Shown one piece after another: positions 24,535-35,719 of a DNA stretch of 64,000 bases. Origin of the DNA: Lobosporangium transversale (taxonomy: Eukaryota; Mortierellomycota; Mortierellomycetes; Mortierellales; Mortierellaceae). Where the stretch lies: assembly GCF_002105155.1 (NCBI RefSeq), contig NW_019029026.1, forward strand, positions 248,001-312,000, written 5' to 3'. The notes under the pieces were generated by a model that saw only the letters and a program-made list of their open reading frames with translations, did not search any database and was not told the DNA's origin. Each line of letters begins with the position of its first letter. Position 1 is the first letter of the stretch. The translations under genes and the position numbers were made by a program.

Positions 24535-25916
24535 GTACTCAATGTCGACCCACATGGCCTCGAGGGGTAGAGAATGTTTCTTGAATTTTGCTACAACGTC
24601 CTTAACTTTATCCAGGGTATCATAGCCCCATCGACATATGTGAAATCCTTGAGCATAATAGGGAATCATACAAGGCCGTCCAATTAACTCTGTATATTGT
24701 TGAATGACCTGCTGTGGAGTTGGACCTGTAAAGATATATAGTTCTACAGCACCCCCGATAACCTTGTAAGTCAGCTTGTCGCCTTCTGGAGAGAACACAA
24801 TGTCCATGCCATTTGAGCTTAAAAGAAGCTTTTTTATATTAAAAAAAAAAAAAAAAAAAATTGACGCTGTGTTAAGATCTGGAAGCGTAGTGATGTCAAA
24901 TTCGTCTTTAATTCAAATTGGGCAGATGTAAAGATAACAGATAACTTTTTTAAACATTATTGTATCCAATCATCTGTATGCCCTGATTTATTCCTTCGTA
25001 TCATGATGAAGGCTGATTACAAAACCAACTCCGAAAAAGTTTCAGGAGAGTTGTGACGACGCAATGACGCTTTTTTAACATTTTTCTCATGACGACTTAC
25101 CACACCATGGGCGGAGCCAGATGGAAGGACTTCCATGTAAAAAGGATGGCATCCATAAAGGTTCGTATTAGGTTTGCAAGGGCTATCACGGGCCCACATC
25201 GTCGTCGTCGTGCCTGGCTGGCGGCGTAGCGGGCCTACATTCTCACCCAGGCCATACAGATTGGCAACCTGCCCTCCTCGTTCTCCTTTGCCGCCAAGAT
25301 GTGTTGAAAGTTCAATGTACTGGTCTTTCATAGTCACTCCCAAGGAGGATGTATCAAACAATTTTTCGCCTGTCCCCTTGCGCAGGACTGTGAAAGAAAA
25401 AGAATTAGGATCATTCCAAATCATTTCATAGTCCAGCGTTTCATCCAACTCTTGATGACGTTTGACAGGATTACTAGGTGGATAACGAGGTACAATGGAG
25501 TGGGGCACTTTCCAAGCCTGATGTGCCGCATTTTCAATCTCGATGCATAGCCTTGTAGCAGACTGTGCCTGGCATTTCATTGTCAACAGTGAAGGATCAG
25601 GACCAAACTTAGGACCCATTTTTGCCTTTCGGGTTAGACCAAGCTGAAGTAGAACTTGGTCGTTCTTTTCTACTGGCAATTGGATAGGACTCGAAGGGAA
25701 AAAGCCATCACTGGCGCTCGGGAAATGATGAAAAGAAGGTAATGACGATAAAATCTTGTAGTCAGAAGTGAGAGGCTCAGCGACAGTCGTGCCAATGGCA
25801 TCTAGAGTGGTCCTCACGAGATTCTTAAGTTGGTGAGTCATGGAGACAGAAGTTCTTGAAAAAACAGGGTTATGAGTGCGTAAGTGTGAACAGAAGAGGA
25901 GTAGGGTCGGATGCAT
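22220..25916 (-). CDS. Glycoside hydrolase family 31 alpha-glucosidase
   Basis: Releases glucose from the non-reducing ends of alpha-glucans or maltose. Three exons: 25916-25101, 24828-24539 and 24440-22220, joining to 1108 residues. A second in-frame ATG at 25841 (MTHQLKN) would give 1083, and I cannot decide between them. The N-terminal Gal-mutarotase-like part holds LYGLGENVGP and LYGCHPFYMEV. The barrel holds GFHICRWGYD, WVDIDYMKDYKCFTFD (rebuilt across the second intron), MVMILDPGI, the nucleophile region GIWIDMNEAASF (Asp near residue 500), the acid/base region KPFILSRSTFPGSGQFASKWNGDNWS, GADIGGFG and LRYRLLPYWYTLFYRSH-type segments. Between nucleophile and acid/base lies a charged insert of about 150 residues. 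The family normally has WIDMNEPSNF or WIDMNEPASF; here Pro is Ala. No convincing signal peptide is seen, though MHPTLLLFCS could be a weak one. A lysosomal/vacuolar GAA-like or glucosidase II-like role is open. Confidence 0.9.
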
Positions 25917-26803
25917 GCAAGGAAGGGAGCAGGCAGGTGTAGAAGTAAGCGAGGAAACAAGACAAAAGGCAGAAAGTCAAAGATGGAATAACAGTCCAGA
26001 AAGACGCGCCACAGAGAAATATCCTACTGCACCATGTCGTCTGGCCAATAGGAAAAAAATTTCCTTGGAATATCCAGCAAGGCTTGTCTTTTCTCTACAA
26101 CCATTCCGAGTTTCGATTAAGATACATTGTTAACGGTAGAAGCGAAAAAAGAGAAGAGGAAATTGAGGCTGAGCATTGTTTGTGTCATCGCTGACCCCAC
26201 ATTCCGCGTTAGATCCGCTTATAATCAAAGTCATGGCTCTCATTCAGGCCAACATTCCGCTTGCACTCCGTTTGGGGATTCAGGCACCATTGCTCTTTAG
26301 TAGCAAGCGATATGTAACTGCAGCTATCTTTTACTCTCATTCTTACAATAGCCTTCTACAACATTCTTCGATTCTCGCATCTCTATCGCCTCATGTCAGC
26401 GACTTTTAATCATCATGTTGGCACTTTTACCTCTCAAGTCCCTGTGCTAGCCTGTTGGTATTAATGGTCCAAAACGTGGAAGTCCAAGTACTGTTTACTG
26501 TAGCGTTTGCTTATGAGAAGGTACTATCAGTTCATACATATTGAGTTTGATATGCGCAGGTATATATATAATATTATGGATTCTTTTTATTAATACAAAG
26601 TCATTTTAGAAATAACCTTTGGCCTTTTTTAGGCAAATTAGAGTACAGGGTTGATATGAATACAGAAATGAAGCAAATGAGCAAACTGCAAATGAAAAAA
26701 AAAAATGAAAAAACTAAAAAGAAAATGCAAGTAATGAGGATATATAAAAAATGCTATAAATACAATTATAATAATAATAAAAAAGGGTAAATTGACCCTT
26801 CTA
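25917..26803. other. Intergenic region between the GH31 and C2H2 regulator genes
   Basis: Holds the promoter of the GH31 gene and the 3' region of the minus-strand zinc-finger gene. A 58-codon plus-strand frame at 26233-26409 has ordinary composition but matches nothing I know and has no splice or neighbour support. Bases 26690-26800 are A-rich. No RNA gene seen. Confidence 0.4.
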
Positions 26804-27101
26804 TTACGTCAACTTGGCCCTCGCCCTGGCCTCCGAGAGCCTGTCGGTCTCCTCGGAGGTTGGATGGATACCATCCCTTCTTTCAGCCTTTACTGCGTAA
26901 TGCCTTAGCAATGCATCACGGCGAACGAAGGGGCGATGGCAAAAGTCGCAGGGCCACGTCTTCTCGTTGTGCTTAGAGATTTGGTGGCGCTTTAGGTCAT
27001 GGACCCTTCCAAATCTCTCATTAGGACACAACTCGCATCGATATCCACCATCCCGGTGTTGCGATGCTGAGGTTGTTTTTGACTTGAGAAGTTGTGTCGT
27101 T

Positions 27102-27133
<32 letters not shown>

Positions 27134-28468
27134 ATTGTTGTCATCACCGCCTTGTTTATTGCGGTTGAGAGCAGACAGCAACACTATCGCAGGCTCCGAC
27201 ACATCAGTGGCCTGAGACTCTCCTTCGTTGATCATGCTTACAGTGGCTGTCTTTGTGCGACGAGGTGGGTATACTTTGGGTGTTTTTTTAGCTGGCTGTC
27301 TCCGGACGCGAGGTGCTTTGAGTGTAGATTTTGGACGAGAGCGCATTGTACTAGAAGTGGAAGTTGGGTTCTGTTGCTTTTTAATACGCTTCTTTGCAAT
27401 CGCGGAGTCGTCATCATCTTGCGACCTTGCCCTCTTCCTGATGTTATTTTTGCCATTATCTTTGCTATTATTCTCTTCGCTATGGTGCTCGACCCTATCG
27501 TTGTCTTCATCGTCGTCATCATCTTCATCATCGTCATCCATTCCCGAGCTTAATGAACCATCCGAGTTAAAGAGATCATCCATTTCTTGCTGTCGTTGAT
27601 GGTGAATGTGGTGTTGTGATGGTGCCTCCTTCACGTTGGTATTCGAACAGATGCTTGGCTGGCCAAGGGCCTCTTGCACAGCAGACAACATCGCTGCAAG
27701 TATTTTATCTGAATCGGATGCAGATGCCTGAGCTCCTAGGGCGGAATATATACCCTTAATATTTAGTGACTCGGTCGACAGAACTTCATCAATCGACACG
27801 TTGTAGAGGTCCGAAGGTGCTGCTGTCTCAACACTCTGGTTTTCTTTAGATAAATGATGTCCTGATGCAGATCGAATGGCATTATCAATAGTGCTGCGTT
27901 GCATTGTGTAGTAAGATTGCATGCCTTGTGAATGTTGAAGATCTGATAAACTTTGATGAGATGAGTTATTGAAAAGATCAAGATAGCCAGTAGAGAGAGA
28001 GTAGATTTTAAAGTTTTGATTGATGTCACTCTGGCTATTTAATTTAAAATTGTTGCTGATTTGACTTTCTGCAAGGCTATTTTCCATGGTATTCAGAAAT
28101 GACGACGAACTCCAAGGCGAGGGGGGAGGCGAAAGAGAGTCCAATAAGGCTAAGTCTTCTGATTCGGAGCATGGCGTACTAACAGGCGTGAATGCTGTCA
28201 AGATAGTCGATGTAGGCGAGGTCTCTGTCTCGGTCATAGAGATATATGAAGCAGTGTCAGTCAAGAGGGATGTGTCCTGGTTGCTCTCGCACAGAGTAAG
28301 TGTTGAAGGGACATCAGGCCATATTGTAGCCACAGTAGTAGGTGTGATAGTTTCGGTATGGGTTTCGAGAGAGCATGTTGAGTCCAAGGCAGGATCAAAG
28401 ATGGTTGTGAACTCGTCGCAAAGTGCTCGAGTGGTCTCTCTTCGAAGAAGGGGAACTGTAATTGTCAT
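26804..28468 (-). CDS. C2H2 zinc-finger transcriptional regulator
   Basis: Single exon, 554 residues, start ATG 28468. The N-terminal 450 residues are disordered and Ser/Thr-rich with acidic runs (DDDDEDDDDDEDNDRVEH) and basic patches (KNNIRKRARS, AIAKKRIKKQQN, RVRRQPAKKTPKVYPPRR) that look like nuclear-localisation signals. A polySer tract follows (27100-27135, AGC/GCT repeat). The C-terminal 90 residues carry two fingers: CELCPNERFGRVHDLKRHQISKH, which is canonical, and CDFCHRPFVRRDALLRHYAVK, with its last His displaced (GIH downstream). This is the CxxC-RxFxRxDALxRH pattern common in fungal stress and carbon regulators of the Msn2/Usv1/Com2 kind. Target genes cannot be read from the sequence. 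Small AT-rich exons upstream cannot be excluded but are not needed. Confidence 0.82.
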
Positions 28469-29041
28469 GATTCTTTTTGCTGCGCCTTGCTTGTGAATAT
28501 GGATATGAATATGAATATGAATGTGGATATGAATATGAATATGAATATGAATATTAATATTAATATTAGTTTGGATATTAATATTAAGCGAGAAGGAGGC
28601 GATGAAGAAGAATGAAGAAAAAAAAAAGAAAAAAGAGAAGAGAGAGAGGAAAAGAGGTGAGAGCTAAAACTCAAGCTTTTTATAAGGAAAGAGGGTCAAC
28701 TCACTTGGCATGTCTAATTTAATTTGCCTAATTTGGAAAAGATAGTCCCAATAATACGCCACAATCAAATACAGATTTCCTCATAATTGGCCTGCCACGC
28801 GCGTTAGAGCATTCTGTGGGAAGACTTCGTATATTTCGTATATTGTGAGCGTGGTGTAACCAGCTGATTAAGAATAATAGAGGGACAGGCAGCTTCGTTT
28901 GCTTTTTTTTTTTTACATTACGCCAGTGAATTGCTTTCGAAACATGCAAATGTATACAATGTTTGTAATTCTGCTGTCTTCATTCACCACAATTTGTTTA
29001 CAATCTTTTCAAAAGAACACGGAGCATGTGATCTTTATTTA
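28469..29041 (-). promoter_or_regulatory. Promoter and leader of the C2H2 regulator, with (GAATAT)n repeat and TATA box
   Basis: On the minus strand a TATAAAAAG element lies near 28679-28687, about 210 bases upstream of the ATG. Between it and the ATG come a C/T-rich leader and an imperfect (GAATAT)/(AATATT) array at 28494-28588. The rest, to 29041, is the 3' flank of the lipase gene's neighbour region with no gene seen; a short T run is at about 28903-28914. Confidence 0.45.
28494..28588. repeat. Imperfect hexanucleotide repeat (GAATAT/ATATGA type)
   Basis: About 95 bases of degenerate GAATAT and ATTAAT units directly upstream of the C2H2 regulator start codon, within its presumed 5' leader. 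It is seen directly. Any regulatory effect is unknown. Confidence 0.85.
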
Positions 29042-32000
29042 TTAAATTGAAAAGTAGTCTCCTTGACTAGGCACAGTGGACATGGTGGCCGTATTGTCGC
29101 GCTTGGACCGCCGTTGTTGTTTGCACTCCTCTTTTTCTTTATGGGCCTTGGCCCATGCAAGTGCACGCTCAATACGAGAATCATACTGTTGTGGGAAATG
29201 GTGCCATAACCAATTAGTCCGGAGTGGAATAGACATAAAGTTTTCTTTATCCGAAAACTCGATACGGATCTCTTTCTTCTTGGAGCCATTAATACGAGGC
29301 TTCTGTGTCGTGTAAACTTTATGAATATCATCCTCGTCGGACAATTCACCATCTTCATCTTCAAGATCTACTTTTCTCTTCTCCTGCTCTTCTTTTTTCA
29401 TCCCTTGCTCTTCATTAGACGGTGTTAACGACATCTCCTTGCCCTGATGACTGTCACTGAGAATATGCTGAGTAGCCAAATCACGGGCATTAGAAGGGCC
29501 TTCATATAGAATGGGGTCACCTAACATTTTAGATGTGGACGTTGTTGTCGGAGCCACGGTTGTCGTAGTAGTAGACTTCTTCCTAGAAGGTAATTCCTGA
29601 GGGCTTTCTGCGAGGGGTTGATGCGGAAACACAACAGATTCTTGTTGACCTTGCCCATTCAAATCGGAAAGTACAAGGCTCACATCACTAGCCAGGCGCA
29701 CAGGCGCCTGATTAGGCTGATATGGCATCACTTTAGGGGCCCTGGCGCTTATTCCTGAGTTGGTGCTACTTTTATCATCTAAGCTTGGAGTATCGACTGC
29801 CACGTTATCATAGCGGTGATGCTTGATTCCATTACTCTTGATCGAAAATGCCGAAGTGAAGACTGAAAGCGATCGATGGATCGTGCTTTGGCTTGTGTTG
29901 CTAGTATTGGAACTAGTACTCATGCCACGCAATCGGCCTGGTGATATGCTGCTCTCAGTATCTGTAGATGGGGTATCTTCTAACCAGTTTTCAGGCAATC
30001 CAAATTTGCTGTCTCGACCGTGACGCTTATTCTGAATGACAGGCGTGTCTTCATAGACCTTGTGTAAATAGGTCACTGTGCCTCCTATGACAAGTCGAGG
30101 CACATCATCCACTGCCCGAAGACTCTTCTGTGCTTTTTCTAGTACCTCAAGGATCCTCTCCATCTTTTCACTGTGATCAAGTCCTTTGTAAGCTGGATTC
30201 AAGCTCTCTAATGCCGCAATCTTGATCAGCTCCTTCAAATCTAATGCATTTCCATAGCTTAGGCGACAAACAATATCGCTTTCATTGATGAAGGCGATCT
30301 GGGTCCGCTCCCACTCCGCTGCAAGATTGGGTGTGCAGATTGGTGGAGGCGCAAACAAATAGGCCTTGATTTCTAGTTTTTGCTCCTTAGATCCAGACGT
30401 TGCTGGTATTACATAATCCGCAAAGTGGTCTTGGAGGAGAGAACAAAGTAATGACGAAGACCCCGCTCCGAGAGAATGCCCGATACTAGTAAACCATCAA
30501 AAACAGTAAAATTAATAATAACTCCTCGAAGCTCTGAAATGAGAATAATAAAAGCCAAGTATTAAAACTCACCAGTAGATAGTCTTCAGATTAAACTTCC
30601 TAAGTGCCGCTTCAATGTCTTTACCACTGCGTTCGAGGACAAACCGAGCATTATCCATGATGCCCTTATGCACAAGTCCCCCTTTGTAAGGGTAATATTC
30701 GCATACGAGGTCTGTCATGGCATCAGTAATACTCTGTGAACAATGAGGAATACACCAAGAAAAATTAGTTTCAGGTCAAAGAAAAAACAATATTTGTTAT
30801 GAGGAATAATCCCAATATTGCCATATGGCCAAACATACAAAGGTACCACGGATGATAATGCAAAGTGCATTGTACTTGGGATCGCGAATGATGTAGTAAC
30901 TAGGCACAAGAGCTGTGCGCTTGTCGAAGTGCCAGATAATCATATCCTCCTTTTTGAGCTTGAAATAATCCATCACGTTTTTTCGGTCAGAATTGAACCG
31001 AACAAAGTCTGCGAAACAAATAAAAACGACATCGAGTCAAAAAAAAAATAACTCTTATAACAAAATCAAATCAAAAACAAAACAACATAAAAAAAAAAAC
31101 GTACTCAGTGGCGCAACTTTAAAGCTGTATCCAAAGTATACCCATGGAAGAGAGCCATAGGATGCGATGGCAAGGCGCACGAAGTGACGTGCCTTTTCCA
31201 AAATTTCGATGTCGTTGAAAGCTCTATTTGTTGTTGGCCTATTTATCCAGGTAATATATCAAAATTATATCATTAGAGAAACGTAGACATTTCTGTTGAA
31301 CAAAAGCAAGCGAAAGATAACTCTATCATCCTAAATGTGATATTTACTTACGTTGGATGTCTTGCATAGTATTGCTCAACTATATGGAAACCTCTCCAAA
31401 ATGCGCCTCGGGTTAGATTCCAGCCATGGCCAAAGAATGAACTATATATCAGTTGGATATCTTTGAATGCAGACCGTGTCTGCTCGGAGAATAGTTTAAA
31501 CTTTGGTTTCTTATCCTTGCCATTGCTATGTCTGTCTGTAGATCGGCTCAAATAGAGGTCCTTCTTTGCTTGGTCTCCATTGGCCATGATTCCTGCCATC
31601 AGCTCTTCCTCCTGTTTCCTGTCAGCCTCAGTAGGATGTTCGCCTTTGACCTGGTCCTTATTGTTGTCTTTGTCGTTAGGGGAGCTAAGGGTGTCTTCTT
31701 CATACCCAGCATCATCGTCGTAGCTCAGCTCAGACTCATCCCAGGATGGTATGCCATTTAGATTGATATTATTATCTGACAGCCACTGATACGTATTCAA
31801 AGGCGTCGACGGGGACCCTGGGCACTGGGACAGTGTTGGCGACAACGGCGGAGAGAGAGGTGATCCAGCCGAGAGCGTTGTTCCATAATGTAGCAGAAGG
31901 TTAGGTGGAGAAGAGGGCATTTGCAAAATCCGTGAGCATTGTTGCTGTTGGTGTTCGCTGCGCGAAACAGGAATAGGTGCTGAGAGAGATCTGACAGGAG

Positions 32001-33470
32001 TATTTCTAGACTCGGTATCGCTGGAGGAAGAAAGAGACAGATTCAAGTCCGAATCGTATCCATTTTTGTTGCAGCTACTTTCAGGGGCCGAGGAATCCAA
32101 TGACAAACTCGAATTCACAGATCTTTTTGCATTTGATATGCTATTAACGGTGTTATGTCTCCTAACTCCTTTTTTTAATTGTGCGGAGGCCAAGTTATGG
32201 GTCTGGTCCTTGAAATGCATGGTTACTTGAACTGTGACCATGCCGACTTCGACTCCATTCATGACTTGCTGTGCAAATGAATCTGACCGAGTAGGGTGAG
32301 GACGATGGTCAATGGTTGAAATATCCTTGCCATTCTCTGACCCTTTAGTGACGAGAATATCACCATTCTTGATATCAGCTGAAATGGAGCCAAATTTGGA
32401 GTACGATCCATGTTTGAAAAGTGGAAGGTCAAACTCGAAAACATCATCGTGCTTCCTGCAGAACGTAGTAGCATCAAATCGCGATGAAAGAATAGATTGC
32501 CCTGGCTCTGTATCGTTGTTTCCGCCGCTATCATACTTGTTGCCAACCTTCTTCTGAAGATCGCGCAGAGGCAAGTAGGCGCGTCCAATTTTGACATGGT
32601 GGTTGAAAGCCTTTTTCACGTCATAAACGTCAATTTTAAGCGTATCGAATGTCATACTATGGACAGTCGTATTGAAATCGAATCTTTGATGTGTATGATC
32701 TCCAAGGTTCTTAGCAGGTTTTGTTTCCTGGCTTACGTTCTGAAGTTTCAACCGGAGTTGTGTTCTATCATGTAGCCCATTACAAGTAATGCTGCGGATC
32801 CTAAAAGTAATGTATTCTAGAGATCATTGAGGCATTACTTAGTTACTTCATAATAATAAGGCATGGAATGCTTAGTACACAGTAAATTATAATGAAAACA
32901 TCATACCAGGCACAACTGTCAGGGACCATGCAAAGATTTACAAATAGAAGAGTGCGACAGAAGAACAAAACATGTCAATGAAGTACCAGGTCAATAGTTG
33001 CGTCTGTTGATAACTTCTAAAAGCCATCATTTATGTTGAATTTGAACCGGACAATGCTTACGTTCAACACAGAACCCACCATTCGTGGCTTGACTTAGAA
33101 AAGAGGCGCCACTGTCGGAGCGAGTAGCTGGGTGCGGCTTGTTCAAAATGGCTGTATTTCAGTTGAATGCGTAATTAAAAATGGAAAAAAAGTTAATTGC
33201 ATAATCAAATGGCAAATGGGTCCAAGCTTATTCCTTCATTTTTGTTTTTTGTGTTACACTCAGACAAGCAAATCTTATTAACTGCTCTGTTTTAAGCTGA
33301 TAGGGACAGACAAGCGCAAGCCAGGCTAAAAGGATAGTGTACTTGCCATGTGAACTATTGAAAGCCGCACTAGGATGGTCCCCGATTGGGAGGATTTGTG
33401 TCTCTAAAGGTGCTGCTTCTGGTACGGTTGCAATTGAAGCGGGAACAAGAGCAGTGGCAAATGTGGCCAT
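29042..33470 (-). CDS. C2-domain plus class-3 lipase (diacylglycerol-lipase-like)
   Basis: Spliced minus-strand gene starting at ATG 33470 (MATFATALVP). Exons 33470-33347, 33151-33062 and 32816-31352 join in frame; the first junction needs a GC donor (CATG|GCAAGT). Exon 3 carries a C2 domain (YITFRIRSITCNGLHDR, LKIDVYDVKKAFNHHVKIG), then a long disordered region. Later exons hold the lipase_3 domain: FNDIEILEKARHFVRLA, LPWVYFGYSFKVAPL, MIIWHFDKRTALVP, CIIIRGTFSITDAMTDL, the nucleophile elbow GHSLGAGSSSLL, YLFAPPPICTP, and NESDIVCRLSYGNALDLKELI carrying the catalytic Asp. The C-terminal 250 residues are disordered and end WFYHFPQQ-like/DYFSI. Family knowledge: C2 domains bind membranes, often with Ca2+, and sn-1 diacylglycerol lipases combine this fold with regulatory loops. 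I see no transmembrane segments, so a soluble protein recruited to membranes is inferred. Exact substrate is unknown. Confidence 0.83.
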
Positions 33471-34620
33471 GGTGTGTTTATCGTAAGATCGCTGTAAGGT
33501 TGAATTGAGGTATCTTTGGAAAAGAGAGCGAAGAATGTGTTTGTAAATGTTCAAGTCTTCAGAAGTATTAGACCTGGTGGTGGTGTGGAATGGGGTATAT
33601 GTTAAATATGAGCAAATACGTTGTTGCGCTAGTTGCAAATGAATGTGAGAGGAATGAGAAGAAGGTCATTTAGATGAAATGCTAAATGAGAAATGCCAGA
33701 AATATTCGCAGGGAAATACATTTAGCCACTGCCACTTACGACACGAGGATTGACTCTCGATTTTGAGATAAGTCTGTGCAGAGCAACTTGAGTGTTGCAA
33801 GGTAAGTGGGAGAAAAGAGGAAAGAAGGCACTTTTTTTTACTAATGTTATTAACCATTTTAATGTCAGCCTCTTTTTATATCTTCAAATCAAAAGGCTGG
33901 CAAGCACATGCAAAAAGAAGTTGGCAAAGTAAATAGAGAAAGAGCACAGGATGCTGGTTGTATCGCTCCACACTTCTCTCCACGGATTGCTCTCTCTTTA
34001 CACTCACTCCACATTAGAAAAAATTTTTTTTTTGACTTCCAGTTCTTAAATTATTAATGCATTTATGCATTACGAGCAGGCGTGTTTATCGGTCACGAAC
34101 CAAATTGCATCTCCACTTCGGCAAAAGAAACCATTGAGACGAATTTTTGCTTTGTCCTACAAACAGAGAAATGCATGTGCAAGCGACAAAAAAATACACA
34201 TTGTAATTAACCTGTTTGGATGAACAGTGCTGCTGGTGCTACTTTTCTCATTGAGCGGCTTCTTTTTATTACAGGTTGCTGGTTTGCTACATACTAGCGT
34301 CCGAGTGTCCCTGGCTAAAACCCCCAACTTAATCATCTACCCAAGACAGCGCACTAAAAAAAAATACCAATCGTCTTAGATACCGTAAATGAGTAACCCC
34401 AAAATCCTTCAAGAGGAGAGTAAGTAGAATGAGGCTTGTAGAAAGCCGATAAGGATTCTTGGGAAGAGTAAATTCTTGAAAATTACTGTTGTGACTTCGT
34501 TTTGAATCACAAAAAGGTCAAATGAAATGCCGCTTTTTCTTCGCACCTTCATTATTATCTTGAATTACTTAAAAGTTCCCAAGAGCCATCTATATCACTA
34601 CCACAATTCGAATATAAATA
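33471..34620. promoter_or_regulatory. Divergent promoter region, lipase and centrin-like genes
   Basis: 1150 bases between two divergent starts. Short frames near 33666-33857 have no support. A minus-strand TATAAAAAG-like element lies near 33879-33887. The remainder is AT-rich with T and A runs near 34023-34031. No RNA gene recognised. Confidence 0.4.
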
Positions 34621-35580
34621 ATGGCGTCACTTAAAGGAAGGCGCTCAACTAAATCGGCTAAAGCGACGACACCGGCTGTTGTATCAAATGTCTCGAGCGT
34701 ATCAACAGCTTATCTTCAGGAATTGGAAGATACATTCCAGCTCTATGATCCGGAGAATACAGGAGTGATGTCACTCAAGAGTCTAAGGCTTGCAATGAGA
34801 ACATTAGGTTTTGAGGCTTCTTTGGAGAATGTTATGGAAATCATCCGCGAAATACCATCGCTCAGTATTCACAGACCCAAGAAAAAAAAATGCTCAATAG
34901 TCAAAGGTATGATAAGCAGCACCAACAATATCAACTCCAACAACAATAAGAATAAGGGCAAGGAGAAACAGAATGACTTGGAGCCGATTGCGGAAGGCAT
35001 CTCTGGTATAAGACGGAGCTCACGTGTGACGTCTGGGGCATTGAAGACAGGGTACAGGTCAAAATATGTGGATGAATCAGACGAGGCTTTAGTGAGTGAC
35101 GATGATGACAATGACGATGACGATGAATATGAGGACATTAAAACCCTAGACTCAGACGGAGGCGGTGATAAGAGCTTTATTCGAAGGAATACAGAAGAGA
35201 ATGATTTTGGGGATGACAACCTCTACTTCACTCTGCAAGATTTTATCACGATCATGATACCTAATGAGGTATGTTAGCGTTGAATACAGAGTAATATGAG
35301 TAATATACACATTTGAAGTGATGGACTGATCAGCCGTTTTTTAATCCAATGCGATCAGGACCAACACGGCCAGGATGAGGTTTCACGGATATTCCAACTG
35401 TTTGACTTGCAGGGTAAGGGGTCGATCCGCATTGAAGATCTGCGACGAGTTGCCAAGGAATTGGCCATATCCATGGGGGATGAAGAACTGCGAGAGATGA
35501 TCGAAGAGGCTGACCGTGATGGTGATGGATGCGTTACTGAGCAGGAATTTGCTCGGATTTTAGAAAAGACAGGATTTTGA
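34621..35580 (+). CDS. Centrin-like EF-hand protein with a large internal insertion
   Basis: Two exons, 34621-35268 and 35359-35580, joining to 289 residues; a typical centrin has about 170. The N-terminus is basic ([11 protein letters not shown]), as in centrins. EF-hand 1 ([32 protein letters not shown]) fits the centrin pattern but has a weak loop. The expected second hand is split by about 125 residues of low complexity: an Asn/Lys-rich part, then [14 protein letters not shown], before it resumes as [13 protein letters not shown]. The C-terminal pair is well kept: [21 protein letters not shown] and [20 protein letters not shown], the last with a full DxDxDG...E calcium loop. Centrins act at microtubule-organising centres (Cdc31) and in mRNA export and DNA repair complexes. 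This could be a true Cdc31 or a divergent second paralogue; the insertion argues for the latter. Confidence 0.8.
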
Positions 35581-35719
35581 AGACATTGATAGCTAGTAAC
35601 ATCCACAGCCATTTATTGAAAATTATTAACAAACGGCTCATATGACTTTATCAACCAATTTGAAGCTTTACAATTTTGTTTAAGAGACTGAGGCACTGAT
35701 GATAAGGTGTTGTGTGGGT

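Noticed and set aside
26233-26409. 58-residue plus-strand frame between the GH31 and zinc-finger genes
   Set aside because: No homology that I recognise, no splice sites, no neighbour support; it could be chance.
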